Assembly (NCBI GenBank): GCA_002415135.1
Contig: DIBY01000028.1
Span: forward strand, 143,798 to 207,797
Length of the DNA: 64,000 nt
Direction of reading: 5' to 3'
Source: Flavobacteriales bacterium UBA5040
Lineage (GTDB): Bacteria; Bacteroidota; Bacteroidia; Flavobacteriales; Weeksellaceae
A program made the translations under genes and the position numbers. Position 1 is the stretch's first letter. Each line of letters starts with the position of its first letter. Below, piece after piece: positions 44,743 through 54,537 of this stretch. Below the pieces are notes generated by a model that worked only from the letters and a program-made list of their open reading frames with translations, searched no databases and was not told the origin of the DNA.

Positions 44743-46011
44743 ATGAAAAAAATAGTTTCCCTTCTCTTCATTTTCTTTTGTATAAGTGCGTTTTCACAAG
44801 CTGATACAGCTCAGGTTGTTGTTCCAAATCGAATTAATTCTTTTGAAGCGATTTCAAAACCTTACGTGATTTTAATTTCAGCGGATGGTTTCCGCTCCGA
44901 TTATGCTAAAAAATACAACGCAAAAAACCTGCTAGAAATCGCCGAAAATGGAGTTTCTGCAAAAGCCTTAATTCCCAGTTTTCCCACGATCACTTTCCCG
45001 AATCACTGGAGTTTAATTACCGGTTTATATCCTGCTCATCATGGTTTGATCGATAATTTTTTCTACGATTATAAAAAACAAGAATTCTACAAAATGAGCA
45101 GCCAGGAAAACGCGGAAGATGGAACCTGGTATGGCGGAACACCACTTTGGAGTTTAGCCGAAAAACAAGGAGCTCTTTCTGCGTCTATGATGTGGGTAGG
45201 TTCTGCAAGTGATGCGGGTGGAATTAGACCAACTTATTATTATCATTATCACGAAAAGTTTTCTCCTGATGAAAAAGTTGAGAAAGTAATCGATTGGCTC
45301 CAATTACCAGAAGATCGTCGTCCTCATTTCATTAGTTTGTATTTCCCAGAAGTTGATGGAGCAGGACACCGCTTCGGTCCGGATAGTCCGGAAGCGGAGA
45401 AGTCGGTTCATCTGGTTGATGACGCCGTTGGACTTTTAATTAGAAAAGTAAACGAATTAGGATTAAAAAATGTGAATTTTATTTTCGTTGCAGATCACGG
45501 AATGGTTAAAGTAGATGTAGAAAATCCGCTTGAAATTCCAGAAATGCTGTTCGATAAAAAACGATTTGATTTTTATAACGCGCAAACCTTAATGAGAGTG
45601 GTTGTTAAAAATCCAGCGGAAGTAAAATCGGTTTACAAAGAATTAAAGAAAAATAAGACCGCAGATTACGATGTTTTCCTTGATAAAAGATTTCCAAAAA
45701 AATTACATTTCTCACCGAAAAATGATCGTTACAATCGAATCGGACAAATTCTTTTGGTTCCAAAAGCTCCAAAAATATTTTTAGAAAAAGGCAAGAAAAC
45801 ATCTTTAGGTAAGCACGGATATAGCCCGTATGAAGTTCCTGAAATGAAAGCGACCTTTATCGCTTCGGGTCCTGCTTTTAAACAAAATAAAAAAATCGGT
45901 GAATTTCAAAATGTGAATATTTATCCAATCGTGGCTGATATTTTAAATCTGAAAGTAACTGAACCCATTGACGGTACTCAAAAAGTCGCCAAAGAAATTC
46001 TTCAGAAATAA
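44743..46011 (+). CDS. ectonucleotide pyrophosphatase/phosphodiesterase (ENPP-like, PF01663)
   Basis: The 422-residue protein has a signal peptide (MKKIVSLLFIFFCISAFSQ) and an alkaline-phosphatase-fold domain. ISADGFRSDY (about 44) and the nucleophile threonine in FPTITFPNH (about 82) are visible, together with the metal ligands DGAGHRFG and VADHGMV. It probably cleaves phosphodiester or pyrophosphate bonds of nucleotides in the periplasm. The start was set by the promoter box and the signal peptide. A bidirectional terminator follows. Confidence 0.9.
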   Translation: MKKIVSLLFIFFCISAFSQADTAQVVVPNRINSFEAISKPYVILISADGFRSDYAKKYNAKNLLEIAENGVSAKALIPSFPTITFPNHWSLITGLYPAHHGLIDNFFYDYKKQEFYKMSSQENAEDGTWYGGTPLWSLAEKQGALSASMMWVGSASDAGGIRPTYYYHYHEKFSPDEKVEKVIDWLQLPEDRRPHFISLYFPEVDGAGHRFGPDSPEAEKSVHLVDDAVGLLIRKVNELGLKNVNFIFVADHGMVKVDVENPLEIPEMLFDKKRFDFYNAQTLMRVVVKNPAEVKSVYKELKKNKTADYDVFLDKRFPKKLHFSPKNDRYNRIGQILLVPKAPKIFLEKGKKTSLGKHGYSPYEVPEMKATFIASGPAFKQNKKIGEFQNVNIYPIVADILNLKVTEPIDGTQKVAKEILQK

Positions 46012-46014
46012 CAA

Positions 46015-46048
46015 AAAATATCCGGGTGAAACTTCAACCGGATATTTT
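46015..46048. terminator. bidirectional terminator between convergent genes
   Basis: AAAATATCCGG (46015-46025) pairs with CCGGATATTTT (46038-46048). It serves the phosphodiesterase gene (plus strand) and the alcohol dehydrogenase gene (minus strand). Confidence 0.85.
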
Positions 46049-46064
46049 AATTTTATAGTAAATC

Positions 46065-47126
46065 TTAATTTTTCAAAGACTGCATGTCAATCACAAATCG
46101 ATACCGGACATCGCTTTTCAACATTCGCTCATACGCTTTGTTAATGTCCTGCATATTGATCATCTCTATTTCTGGTAAGATGTTATTTTCGCCACAGAAG
46201 TCGAGCATTTCCTGAGTTTCTTTAATTCCACCGATCACAGAACCCGCCACTGATCTTCGTCCTAAAATCATTGGTGGTGTAGATAAAGCATCTTCCATTT
46301 GACCAATAAAACCTACCAAAACTAAGGTCCCATTGATGTTTAAAGTAGCCATGTAAGGATTAATATCATGATCGTAAGGAACGGTGTCAATAATTAAATC
46401 GAATTTTCCTGCGGCAGCTTTCATCTCATTTTCGTACGTCGAAATAACAACGGCATGTGCGCCTAGATCTAAAGCATCCTGAATTTTGTCAGGACTTCTG
46501 GAGATTAAAGTAACTTCAGCGCCTAATCCTTTAGCCAGTTTAATCGCCATGTGACCAAGACCGCCCAAACCAACGACTGCAACTTTACTTCCTTCTTTGA
46601 CATTCCAGTGTTTTAGCGGAGACCAAGTGGTAATTCCTGCACAAAGTAAAGGAGCAACTGCTTTTAAATCTAAACTTTCTGGAATTTTTAAAACAAAATC
46701 TTCCGTAACCACGATTTTTTCTGAGTAGCCACCGAAGGTTTGTTGATTTAAATGTTTATCATTTCCGTTATATGTTCCGGTTGAACCATTCAAACAATAT
46801 TGTTCCAGATCCTGTTTGCAGCTTTCGCATTCTTTACAGGAATCTACCAGACAACCTACACCGGCTAAATCACCAACTTTAAATTTGGTAACCTCTGCAC
46901 CAACTTTCGTAATTCGTCCTACAATCTCGTGTCCCGGAACTGCTGGATATTTGGTGCCGCCCCAATCGTTTCTGGCAGTATGCAAGTCGCTGTGACAAAC
47001 GCCACAATATAAAATTTCTATTTCAATGTCAGTCGGTTTAACCTCTCTGCGGTCGATGATCATTTCTTTTAAATCATCGTCTTTAGAAACCGTTCCGAAA
47101 GCTTTTATATTCCAATTATCGCTCAT
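46065..47126 (-). CDS. zinc-dependent alcohol dehydrogenase (YahK/CAD type)
   Basis: The 353-residue protein has the catalytic zinc motifs CGVCHSDLH (about 40-48) and GHEIVGR (about 64), the structural zinc cysteines CKECESCKQDLEQYC (about 99-113) and the Rossmann motif VGLGGLGHMA (about 184). It belongs to the NADP-linked cinnamyl-alcohol-dehydrogenase-like group that reduces a range of aldehydes. The start at 47126 is preferred; the promoter box (47148-47155) lies inside a longer frame that begins at 47171. Confidence 0.92.
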   Translation of the reverse strand: MSDNWNIKAFGTVSKDDDLKEMIIDRREVKPTDIEIEILYCGVCHSDLHTARNDWGGTKYPAVPGHEIVGRITKVGAEVTKFKVGDLAGVGCLVDSCKECESCKQDLEQYCLNGSTGTYNGNDKHLNQQTFGGYSEKIVVTEDFVLKIPESLDLKAVAPLLCAGITTWSPLKHWNVKEGSKVAVVGLGGLGHMAIKLAKGLGAEVTLISRSPDKIQDALDLGAHAVVISTYENEMKAAAGKFDLIIDTVPYDHDINPYMATLNINGTLVLVGFIGQMEDALSTPPMILGRRSVAGSVIGGIKETQEMLDFCGENNILPEIEMINMQDINKAYERMLKSDVRYRFVIDMQSLKN

Positions 47127-47147
47127 GTATGTTATTTTTAGTAAAAA

Positions 47148-47155
47148 CAAAGATA
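47148..47155 (-). promoter_or_regulatory. -7 promoter box of the alcohol dehydrogenase
   Basis: On the minus strand this reads TATCTTTG, 21 nt before the ATG at 47126. Confidence 0.65.
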
Positions 47156-47218
47156 GTTTCTTGTTGATCAAATTTATGTTAATGAAGTACTAAATAAATC
47201 GTCACTATCTCATAAAAT

Positions 47219-48694
47219 TTATTCTGATGGAACCCAGACAGAAACATTTCCAGCCGGCACAGGGAAGTTTCCAAATCCGTTTTCATCAATGGTTACTTTT
47301 TCTTCGAACCAGCCCAGGAAATCGTAGAATGTTTGTCCTGCGTATTGCGCTCCCATTTCCATAGGTTTGTGGTAAGCGTCTTTATTACTCAGTACCACTG
47401 CACAACCTTTGTGTTCTTCATCACCTTCACGAATCCAACCGAGACAATTAGCATCCTCGAAATAGTCGCGTTGATTTCCGTACGCAAATAGTTGTCTTGC
47501 TTTCAATAACTCTTCAATTTTTTCTACTTTATCTAAAAATATTTCCTGATCATTTCCTTCTTTGTCTTTGTCGGTGTAATTTGCCCCAAATAAATCAGGA
47601 TAGAAAATACATGGATAACCATCTTGCCTCAACAAAATTAAAGCATACGCCAAAGGTTTAAACCATTTTTCGACCGGCGCTTCTAAGTCTTGCAAAGGTT
47701 GCGTATCGTGATTATCAACAAGAGTAACTGATAAAAGCGGATTGCTTAATGTTAAAGTTCCATCAAATATTTGTCGCAGATCATATTCTGAACCAGCCAG
47801 CGAAGCTTCATGGAAATTGTGATGCAAAGAAGAATCAAACAGACTCATCGAACCTTCCGTAGCTTCGATGTACTTTTCTAAAAGAGGCAATTCTCCCGGT
47901 GCCCAATATTCACCTACTGCAAAAATGTTTTTTCCCGTGTTGGCTCTCAAAGTGTACAACCATTCTTGATAAAATTCGGGTGACTGATGTTTTACAGCAT
48001 CTAAACGAACGCCATCAAACTGAATTTCATCATGATACCATTTTCCCCAATTATTCAATTCTTCCCGTACGAAAGGATTTCGCTGATCGATATCGTTATA
48101 CATTAGATAATCATAGTTTCCTTTTTCGTCAGAAACCATTTCTTCCCAGCCATCGCCGTGATCGTTAATGATTTGATAAATTCCTTCTTCCTGACCTTCC
48201 GCGTAATCAACTCCTGTGAAACACTGGAAATTCCATTTAAAGTCAGAATACTTTTCGCCTCTTCCCGGAAAGGTAAATTTGGTATAAGATTCTATTTCAA
48301 AAGGTTCTGATAAATTTTCCTGGCGGTTTTCAGGATTCACTTTTACGGCATGAAATTTTTCTAATTCGTCACCGCCTGCTTTATGATTCAGAACGATATC
48401 TGCGATGACCGAAATTCCATTTTCCTGTAAAGTCTTGCAGGAATTAAGGTATTGTTCTTTGCTTCCGTATTTTGTAGGAGTGGTTCCTTTTTGGTCGAAT
48501 TCACCTAAATCAAATAAATCGTAAGGATCATAACCAACAGAATAACCGCCACCAGCACTTTTATAAGCGGGCGGAAACCAAACTGCAGAAATTCCTAATT
48601 CTTTTAAATAAGTCGCAGAATCTTTTATTTGATCATATAACTGCGAATTTCCATCGGAGTACCAATGGAAAAATTGAATCATGGTTGGGTTCAT
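47219..48694 (-). CDS. cytoplasmic alpha-amylase (GH13)
   Basis: The 491-residue protein has no signal peptide. It carries the four GH13 regions: DIVLNHKAG (about 98), DGVRLDAVKH with the nucleophile Asp (about 230), AVGEYWAPG with the acid Glu (about 260) and LVDNHDTQP (about 325). Size and lack of export signal match the E. coli AmyA type that acts on internal maltodextrins or glycogen. It appears to be monocistronic. Confidence 0.93.
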   Translation of the reverse strand: MNPTMIQFFHWYSDGNSQLYDQIKDSATYLKELGISAVWFPPAYKSAGGGYSVGYDPYDLFDLGEFDQKGTTPTKYGSKEQYLNSCKTLQENGISVIADIVLNHKAGGDELEKFHAVKVNPENRQENLSEPFEIESYTKFTFPGRGEKYSDFKWNFQCFTGVDYAEGQEEGIYQIINDHGDGWEEMVSDEKGNYDYLMYNDIDQRNPFVREELNNWGKWYHDEIQFDGVRLDAVKHQSPEFYQEWLYTLRANTGKNIFAVGEYWAPGELPLLEKYIEATEGSMSLFDSSLHHNFHEASLAGSEYDLRQIFDGTLTLSNPLLSVTLVDNHDTQPLQDLEAPVEKWFKPLAYALILLRQDGYPCIFYPDLFGANYTDKDKEGNDQEIFLDKVEKIEELLKARQLFAYGNQRDYFEDANCLGWIREGDEEHKGCAVVLSNKDAYHKPMEMGAQYAGQTFYDFLGWFEEKVTIDENGFGNFPVPAGNVSVWVPSE

Positions 48695-48753
48695 TGTTCT
48701 TAATTTTTAAAGTGGAGTAGCAAAAAGTATCCCATAAATAATTTCCCTTTTTC

Positions 48754-50332
48754 TTACCTCATTATATTCATCTTCTCTTCTTGAAGATCGAGCAGGCGTA
48801 AATGTTTTCTAATGATTTCTTCATCCAGTAAAAGTTCTTTTCGATTTTTATTGATGAGCCATTTTTTCTGCGTATCGATTACTTCAGAATAAATGTTTTG
48901 GTATTCTTTATAATTAATAATAATTTCTGAACTATTCAATCTGGTTTCCCATATCGTAAGTTGATCTTTCAAGTCGGGAAAAGATTCTATTTTGTCGGCA
49001 TAATCAGTGCGAATTTTGTCGATAGCAACTTGGGCGAGTCCAGTACGAATTTCATAATCAATTTCTTTCTCACTTTTGATGTAATCTCGATCTTCTGGTG
49101 GAAATTTTTTAAGTAAAATAGGAAGCGTTAAACCTTGAACTACAAGGGTTAAAAGTATGACTACGAATGTGATGAATAAAATTAAATTTCTTTGTGGAAA
49201 AGGTGTTCCATCTGCTAAAGTTAATGGGATCGATAATGCCTGCCGCTAAAGAAACGACGCCTCTCATTCCGGTCCATCCTAATAATAAAGGTGATTTCCA
49301 ATTGGGACTTTCGGGATCTGCTACTTTAATATAATTTCGCATAATTAAGGTGGTAATGACGGCGCCATAAACTGCCAGAATTCGAACAACAACCAATACT
49401 AAAGTTACGGCGGCGCCATATGCGATGGCAGTGTAAATGTTGGTGTTTCCTAAGCCAGACACAATTTCTGGTAATTCTAAACCGATCATCATGAATACGA
49501 TTCCATTGAGTAAAAAACAAAAACTTTCCCAAACGGTAACCGTTCGAAGACGAGAGGCGCTGCTTAGAAAGTCCTGATTTCGATAAGATAAAAACAAACC
49601 TCCGCACACTACGGCCAATACACCGGAAGCGTGAAGTTCTTCTGCCGACAAGTACATCACAAAGGGCGCAACCAGACTGAGTAACATATCAGTATTTGCA
49701 TCCGTTGGTAGGAGTTTATGCAGTTTTAAAAATAGATATCCGATTATTAATCCAAGTCCGGCACCGCCAATACACATCCACAGAAAACTGCCGGCAGCGT
49801 CTTGCCAAACAAATTGACCTGTTGCCGCCGCAATCATTGCAAATCTGAAAATGATTAGAGACGATGCATCATTAAGCAAACTTTCCCCTTGTAAAATGGA
49901 GGCGAATCTTTTCGGAACTTTTACAAATTTCAAAATAGCGCCAGAACTTACGGCATCTGGTGGCGATACGATTCCGCCTAATAAAAAACCTAAAGCTAAA
50001 GAGAAACCAGGAATGAAATGATTGGCAAAAATAGCGACCGATAAAGCGGTTAGAAAAACGACGACAAAAGCGAAACTAAAGATGATTCGTCGCCATCTCC
50101 ACAATTCTTTCCAGGAAGTGGTCCAGGCAGCTTCATATAATAATGGTGGTAAAAAAATTAAGAAAATGAGTTCCGGCTCTACTTTAATGGTCGGAGTTCC
50201 TGGAATGAAACTTACTGCAAGTCCGGCGATCACTAATAAAACGGGGTACGCAACTTTAATTTTTTTTGCTATAATGAGAAGGATCGTAATCAGCAAAACC
50301 AGTGAAAGGTAAAATGCAAAGTTCTCTAGCAT
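48754..50332 (-). pseudogene. Na+/H+ antiporter (CPA1 family), frameshifted
   Basis: The N-terminal frame (50332 down to about 49240) is a CPA1-type antiporter with PPDAVSSGA and LLNDASSLI motifs, and it runs correctly to GMRGVVSLAA. The true continuation, SIPLTLADGTPFPQRN and beyond, is in another frame. It extends through QGLTLPILLKKF and a C-terminal helical tail to the stop at 48754. One extra base at about 49239-49240 (GCAGGCATT on the minus strand where GCAGCATT fits) explains the break. Without it the protein would have 525 residues. It is either an assembly error or a very recent inactivation, as the downstream frame is undamaged. Confidence 0.85.
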
Positions 50333-50394
50333 AAAATAATTTTAAAGTAAAAGTAAACATTAATTTGCTGTATTTTATCGATAATAGAAAGCGA

Positions 50395-51477
50395 TTATTC
50401 AAACTCCGCAAACGGAATTTTCAATTGCACCGAGATTTGCTTTTTCTCCTGCGTATTCAAATTAGAAAGTGACAAACCCAAAAGTCGAACGGGTTTATCG
50501 AACGGGCGAAGTTCCCAAAGTTTGATGGCAGTTTTGTAGAAGTCCTGGGCGTTCTCGTAATATACTTCTTGTGTTTTGCTTCGGGTATAAAAGGTGAAAT
50601 CTTTATATTTGATTTTCAAGGTTAGAGATTTTCCTTTGATTTCTTTTTTAGAAAGTCGAGTGTCTAAATCTTCGCTGATGATCTCTAACTGTTTGAAAAC
50701 CGCTTCTTCATCTGCCAGATTTTCCCAGAAAGTTTCTTCGACGCCGACGCTTTTTTGAATGCGGTTCGGTCGTACTTCGCTGTTGTGAATTCCGCGAACT
50801 ACGTTGTAATAATAACTTCCAGATTTGCCAAACAGGTTGACGAGTTCTTCTAATGATTTCTTCTTTAAATCTAACCCTTTAAAAATATGAAGTTCATGCA
50901 TTTTATTGGCCGTGACTTTTCCGATTCCATAAAATTTCTCAATCGGAAGTTCTTCCATAAAATCCAATATCTGGGTTGGATGAATGGTTTTTTGTCCATT
51001 AGGTTTTCGATAATCAGAAGCGACCTTTGCCAAAAATTTGTTCACCGAAATTCCGGCAGAAGCGGTCAATCCGGTTTCTTCGAAAATTCGGCTTCTAATT
51101 TGTCGGGCAATTTCCTGAGCAGACTCAATATCTTTTTTATTTTCCGTCACATCCAGGTACGCTTCATCTAAAGAAAGTGGCTCTACCAGATCAGTGAACT
51201 CATAAAATATTTTTCTGATCTGCTGCGAAATTTCTTTATACCGATTGAATCGCGGTTTTACGACAATTAAATGCGGACATTTTTCCATCGCAATTCTCCC
51301 GGGCATTGCAGAACGAACTCCGAATTTTCTCGCTTCGTAACTTGCTGCTGCAACCACGCCGTACATTCCTCCTCCAACTGCCAAAGGTTTTCCCCGCAGT
51401 TCAGGATTGTCATGTTGCTCCACAGAAGCGTAAAACGCATCCATATCAACATGAATTATTTTTCGGTCAGATTGCAT
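50395..51477 (-). CDS. dinB: DNA polymerase IV (Y-family)
   Basis: The 360-residue protein has the Y-family catalytic motifs HVDMDAFYASVEQ (about 8-20), YEARKFGVRSAMP and SLDEAYLDVT (about 104-113), then a helix-hairpin-helix region and the little-finger domain. It performs error-prone translesion synthesis. The ATG at 51477 (MQSDRKIIHVDMDAF) is preferred; the longer frame from 51567 includes the promoter box (51483-51490). That box ends 5 nt before the ATG, predicting leaderless translation. Confidence 0.96.
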   Translation of the reverse strand: MQSDRKIIHVDMDAFYASVEQHDNPELRGKPLAVGGGMYGVVAAASYEARKFGVRSAMPGRIAMEKCPHLIVVKPRFNRYKEISQQIRKIFYEFTDLVEPLSLDEAYLDVTENKKDIESAQEIARQIRSRIFEETGLTASAGISVNKFLAKVASDYRKPNGQKTIHPTQILDFMEELPIEKFYGIGKVTANKMHELHIFKGLDLKKKSLEELVNLFGKSGSYYYNVVRGIHNSEVRPNRIQKSVGVEETFWENLADEEAVFKQLEIISEDLDTRLSKKEIKGKSLTLKIKYKDFTFYTRSKTQEVYYENAQDFYKTAIKLWELRPFDKPVRLLGLSLSNLNTQEKKQISVQLKIPFAEFE

Positions 51478-51482
51478 GGAGG

Positions 51483-51490
51483 CAAAATTA
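51483..51490 (-). promoter_or_regulatory. -7 promoter box of dinB (leaderless candidate)
   Basis: On the minus strand this reads TAATTTTG, ending 5 nt before the dinB start codon. Confidence 0.55.
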
Positions 51491-51588
51491 GGGAATGAGG
51501 TTGGGAAAAGAGTAGTGTAAAATAACTTTAACCTAAATGATGTAAATTTGACTATCAATTCAAACATAAGTAAAAAAATATAATTAAA

Positions 51589-52356
51589 ATGACCGACGAT
51601 AAATTAGCAGTCCTCATTGACGCGGACAATGTTCCGTATAAAAATGTAAAAGAAATGTTAGAGGAGATTTCTAAAAATGGAACTCCAACCATTAAAAGAA
51701 TATATGCTGACTGGACTAAACCGACTGTTTCAGGCTGGAAAAATGTTTTGCTTGAAAATGCAATTACACCGATTCAACAATACAGTTATACGACGGGGAA
51801 AAACTCTAGTGACAGCGCACTGATTATTGATGCGATGGATATTTTGTATTCTGAAAAAGTAACCGGCTTTTGTATTGTTTCCAGTGATAGTGATTTTACG
51901 AGATTGGCAACGAGACTGCGGGAAGCCGGAATGATGGTGATGGGATTTGGTGAAAAGAAAACACCGAAACCGTTTATCTCTGCCTGTGATAAATTTATTT
52001 ATCTTGAGATCTTAAACGATACCGACGATTCCGATAAGGATTCTGATAAAGATTCAGGAAATACAGTCACTAAAAAAACGGAGAAACCTAAACGTAAAAA
52101 AGAACCATTAAGTAAAGTTGATGGCAGAACTATAAAACTGATCACTGAAAGTATCAATGACTTAGGTGACGAAGATGGCTGGACTTTCTTAGGAAACCTT
52201 GGCAGTTTTATAATTAAAAAGAAACCTGACTTTGATCCGCGAAACTTTGGTTTTGCAAAACTCTTACCTTTAATTAGAAGCATCGGAAAGATTGAAATTG
52301 ATGAACGCGAAACAGGTGTGAATAATATCAGACACATTTATGTGAAAGTGAAATAA
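51589..52356 (+). CDS. NYN (PIN-like) nuclease-domain protein with OST-HTH/LOTUS domain
   Basis: The 255-residue protein has an N-terminal NYN domain with the acidic residues of PIN-type nucleases in LIDADNVPY (about 9-17) and SSDSDFTRL (about 104-112). A Lys/Asp-rich linker (about 145-175) follows. The C-terminal domain (about 178-250) resembles the OST-HTH/LOTUS fold thought to bind RNA. The combination suggests an RNA-processing or degrading enzyme. It is divergent to dinB and apparently transcribed alone. Confidence 0.85.
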   Translation: MTDDKLAVLIDADNVPYKNVKEMLEEISKNGTPTIKRIYADWTKPTVSGWKNVLLENAITPIQQYSYTTGKNSSDSALIIDAMDILYSEKVTGFCIVSSDSDFTRLATRLREAGMMVMGFGEKKTPKPFISACDKFIYLEILNDTDDSDKDSDKDSGNTVTKKTEKPKRKKEPLSKVDGRTIKLITESINDLGDEDGWTFLGNLGSFIIKKKPDFDPRNFGFAKLLPLIRSIGKIEIDERETGVNNIRHIYVKVK

Positions 52357-52404
52357 GAGAAATGTAATCTTTAGCAGAATTTATTCGAATATTTTTTTAA
52401 TTAA

Positions 52405-52496
52405 AACTCCCGCGGATTTTGCAGATTAAGCAGATTGTGCAGGAGATAAAGTGTAATTAGAAATCTGCGAAAGCACCTAAATCTGCGCGAGAAAAT
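52405..52496. repeat. CTGC-type imperfect inverted intergenic repeat
   Basis: CGCGGATTTTGCAGATTAAG near 52411 and TAAATCTGCGCG near 52480 are imperfect inverse copies with internal GCAGATT repeats. It is one of the two items in the 347-bp gap 52357-52703, which otherwise shows no gene. Confidence 0.5.
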
Positions 52497-52608
52497 TTAA
52501 AATTGAAATTATGAATAGTAATTAAAAATGCAGTAATTATCATTTCCGAAGGGAATCTTAATTCTCTTCACTTCTTAATTAAACTTAATGGTTAAATTTC
52601 TTTTTTTA

Positions 52609-52626
52609 TTAAACTTGCAAGTTTAA
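52609..52626. repeat. 18-bp perfect palindrome
   Basis: TTAAACTTGCAAGTTTAA is completely self-complementary. It lies 26 bp beyond the punA terminator, in the NYN/punA gap. It could be a protein-binding site or a repeat. Confidence 0.5.
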
Positions 52627-52651
52627 GATCTTTACAAAAAACTTTAAAACG

Positions 52652-52680
52652 AAAAAACGCATCCCGAAAAGATGCGTTTC
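52652..52680 (-). terminator. terminator of punA
   Basis: AAACGCATC (52655-52663) pairs with GATGCGTTT (52671-52679). Read on the minus strand it is followed by a T-run. Confidence 0.85.
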
Positions 52681-52703
52681 TCTATTCATATTCCTGTTGG
52701 AAA

Positions 52704-53522
52704 TTAAGCGCTATAATTCTTCACCAAACCTTTTACAATTTTAATAACATTCGGCATTGCTTTATCAGCAGCTTGTAAAACTTCTTCGTGTGAAACCGTG
52801 AACGCGATATCTGGTCCGCCAACATCAGTAATAATAGAAATTCCGAAACACTCCATTCCTTGATGTTTCGCCACGATCACTTCCGGAACGGTGCTCATTC
52901 CAACCGCATCGCCGCCGATTGCTTTGATCATTCCGTATTCAGCGGGCGTTTCAAAAGTTGGACCTTGTAATGCAACATAACAACCTTGGTGAGCTTTTAT
53001 TCCTAAGTCATCTGCAACCTTGGCAGCGACTTCAATCATTTTTTTATTGTACGGTTCGCTCATGTCCACAAATCGAGGACCGAGTTCGTCTAAGTTTTTT
53101 CCACGCAGCGGATGTTCCGGCATCATGTTGATATGATCATTAATAATCATCACATCGGCAACGTTGAAAGCAGGATTTACGCCACCGGCAGCATTTGATA
53201 AAATCAAATTTTTAATTCCTAATAAATGAAAAACCCGGAAAGGAAAAACGATGGTTTGAATATCGTGACCTTCATAATAATGAAATCTGCCACTCATCAT
53301 CAACACTTTTTTGCCTTCAAGTGTTCCGTATATTAATTCTCCGCCATGTCCATCAACAGTCGTCTGAGGAAAATTTGGGATTTGGGAATATTCTAAAACG
53401 TGAATCGCTTCTACTTCATCTTTTAGTTTTCCTAAACCTGAACCTAAAACGATGGCAAAATCAGGAGTGTCCTGAATAATGTTTCTAATAAAATGTGCCG
53501 TCTCTTTAATTTTTTCTAACAT
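52704..53522 (-). CDS. punA: purine nucleoside phosphorylase (PNP-I)
   Basis: The 272-residue protein has the trimeric PNP motifs VLGSGLG (about 25), SGRFHYYEGHD (about 77-87), SNAAGG (about 109), EHPLRG and GISIITDVG. It phosphorolyses purine nucleosides for salvage. It overlaps lpxK by 17 bp, indicating co-transcription although the functions differ. Confidence 0.95.
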   Translation of the reverse strand: MLEKIKETAHFIRNIIQDTPDFAIVLGSGLGKLKDEVEAIHVLEYSQIPNFPQTTVDGHGGELIYGTLEGKKVLMMSGRFHYYEGHDIQTIVFPFRVFHLLGIKNLILSNAAGGVNPAFNVADVMIINDHINMMPEHPLRGKNLDELGPRFVDMSEPYNKKMIEVAAKVADDLGIKAHQGCYVALQGPTFETPAEYGMIKAIGGDAVGMSTVPEVIVAKHQGMECFGISIITDVGGPDIAFTVSHEEVLQAADKAMPNVIKIVKGLVKNYSA

Positions 53523-54531
53523 AATCTAATATAATTTGATTAAAATCTTCCTTTCTATCGATGTTCACATTGATGGGCCAATAGTAAACAAGATCTCTAA
53601 GATAATCAAAAGTTTTCAGTCTTACATAGTCTTTTTCGGTCGTAAGGATGAGTTTGTATTCCCCCAGTTTTTTATATTCTGCCACAATATTTTTAATATC
53701 CTGATCGCTGAAATTGTGATGATCGCGAAACTTTAAATGTTTTACTTTTTGGGAGAAACGCGCGAGATGCTTTAATAAAGGTTTCGGATTGGCAATTCCA
53801 GTAATTAATAAAATATCATAGTAATCGAGATTGTTATCAGGAAGCATTTTATCTCTCGAATACACATTCTCGTCATAACCAATACTCGAAAAAAATACTT
53901 TTTGATAATGCTGAGGTTTAATTCTCGAAATGTAATATTGCTTTTTCTCGTCGGTTAAATCTTCCGGACATTTAGAAACCATAATGATTTGAGCCCGTTT
54001 TGCCCCGCTTCTGCTTTCCCGTAAATCTCCTGCTGGCAAAATAAAATCTTTAAAATAAGGATCATTATAATCCGTCATCAGAACATTAAAGCCTGGTTTA
54101 ATGGCTCTGTGTTGATAAGCGTCATCCAAAACCAACGCATTTAAATCCATGTCCTGGATCATCTTTTTTGCGCCGGGAACTCTTTCCTCCGAAACGCCAA
54201 TCACAAATCGGTTTTTAAATCTTTCAAATAGCTGCATTGCTTCATCACCTACGGTTTTATAATTGCTGTCGTAATTGGTGATTCCATAACCTTTGGTCAC
54301 TCTTCCGTAACCTCGGGAGAGAACGCCAGTTCGGTAATGTTTGGATAAAAGATCAGCGATGTACATCACCATTGGTGATTTTCCACTGCCACCAACAGAA
54401 AGGTTTCCGACATTGATTATCGGAGTCTTAAATGTTTTCGATTTATAAATTCCCCAGTCATACATTGTGTTTCTAACAGCAGTTACCAAATGATAACCCA
54501 GGGAAAAAGGGTAGAGATACCATCTTTTCAT
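53506..54531 (-). CDS. lpxK: tetraacyldisaccharide 4'-kinase LpxK
   Basis: The 341-residue protein has a membrane-proximal N-terminus (MKRWYLYPFSLGYHL), the P-loop GNLSVGGSGKSP (about 43-54), SRGYGR and VLDDAYQHR (about 134-142). LpxK adds the 4'-phosphate to lipid A precursors. The ATG at 54531 is chosen over an upstream TTG at 54540 that lies within the promoter box region. punA follows with a 17-bp overlap. Confidence 0.95.
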   Translation of the reverse strand: MKRWYLYPFSLGYHLVTAVRNTMYDWGIYKSKTFKTPIINVGNLSVGGSGKSPMVMYIADLLSKHYRTGVLSRGYGRVTKGYGITNYDSNYKTVGDEAMQLFERFKNRFVIGVSEERVPGAKKMIQDMDLNALVLDDAYQHRAIKPGFNVLMTDYNDPYFKDFILPAGDLRESRSGAKRAQIIMVSKCPEDLTDEKKQYYISRIKPQHYQKVFFSSIGYDENVYSRDKMLPDNNLDYYDILLITGIANPKPLLKHLARFSQKVKHLKFRDHHNFSDQDIKNIVAEYKKLGEYKLILTTEKDYVRLKTFDYLRDLVYYWPINVNIDRKEDFNQIILDYVRKN

Positions 54532-54537
54532 AGTCGC

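Noticed and set aside
51478..51567. 30-residue N-terminal extension of dinB
   Set aside because: It contains the promoter box and is not part of the Y-family domain.
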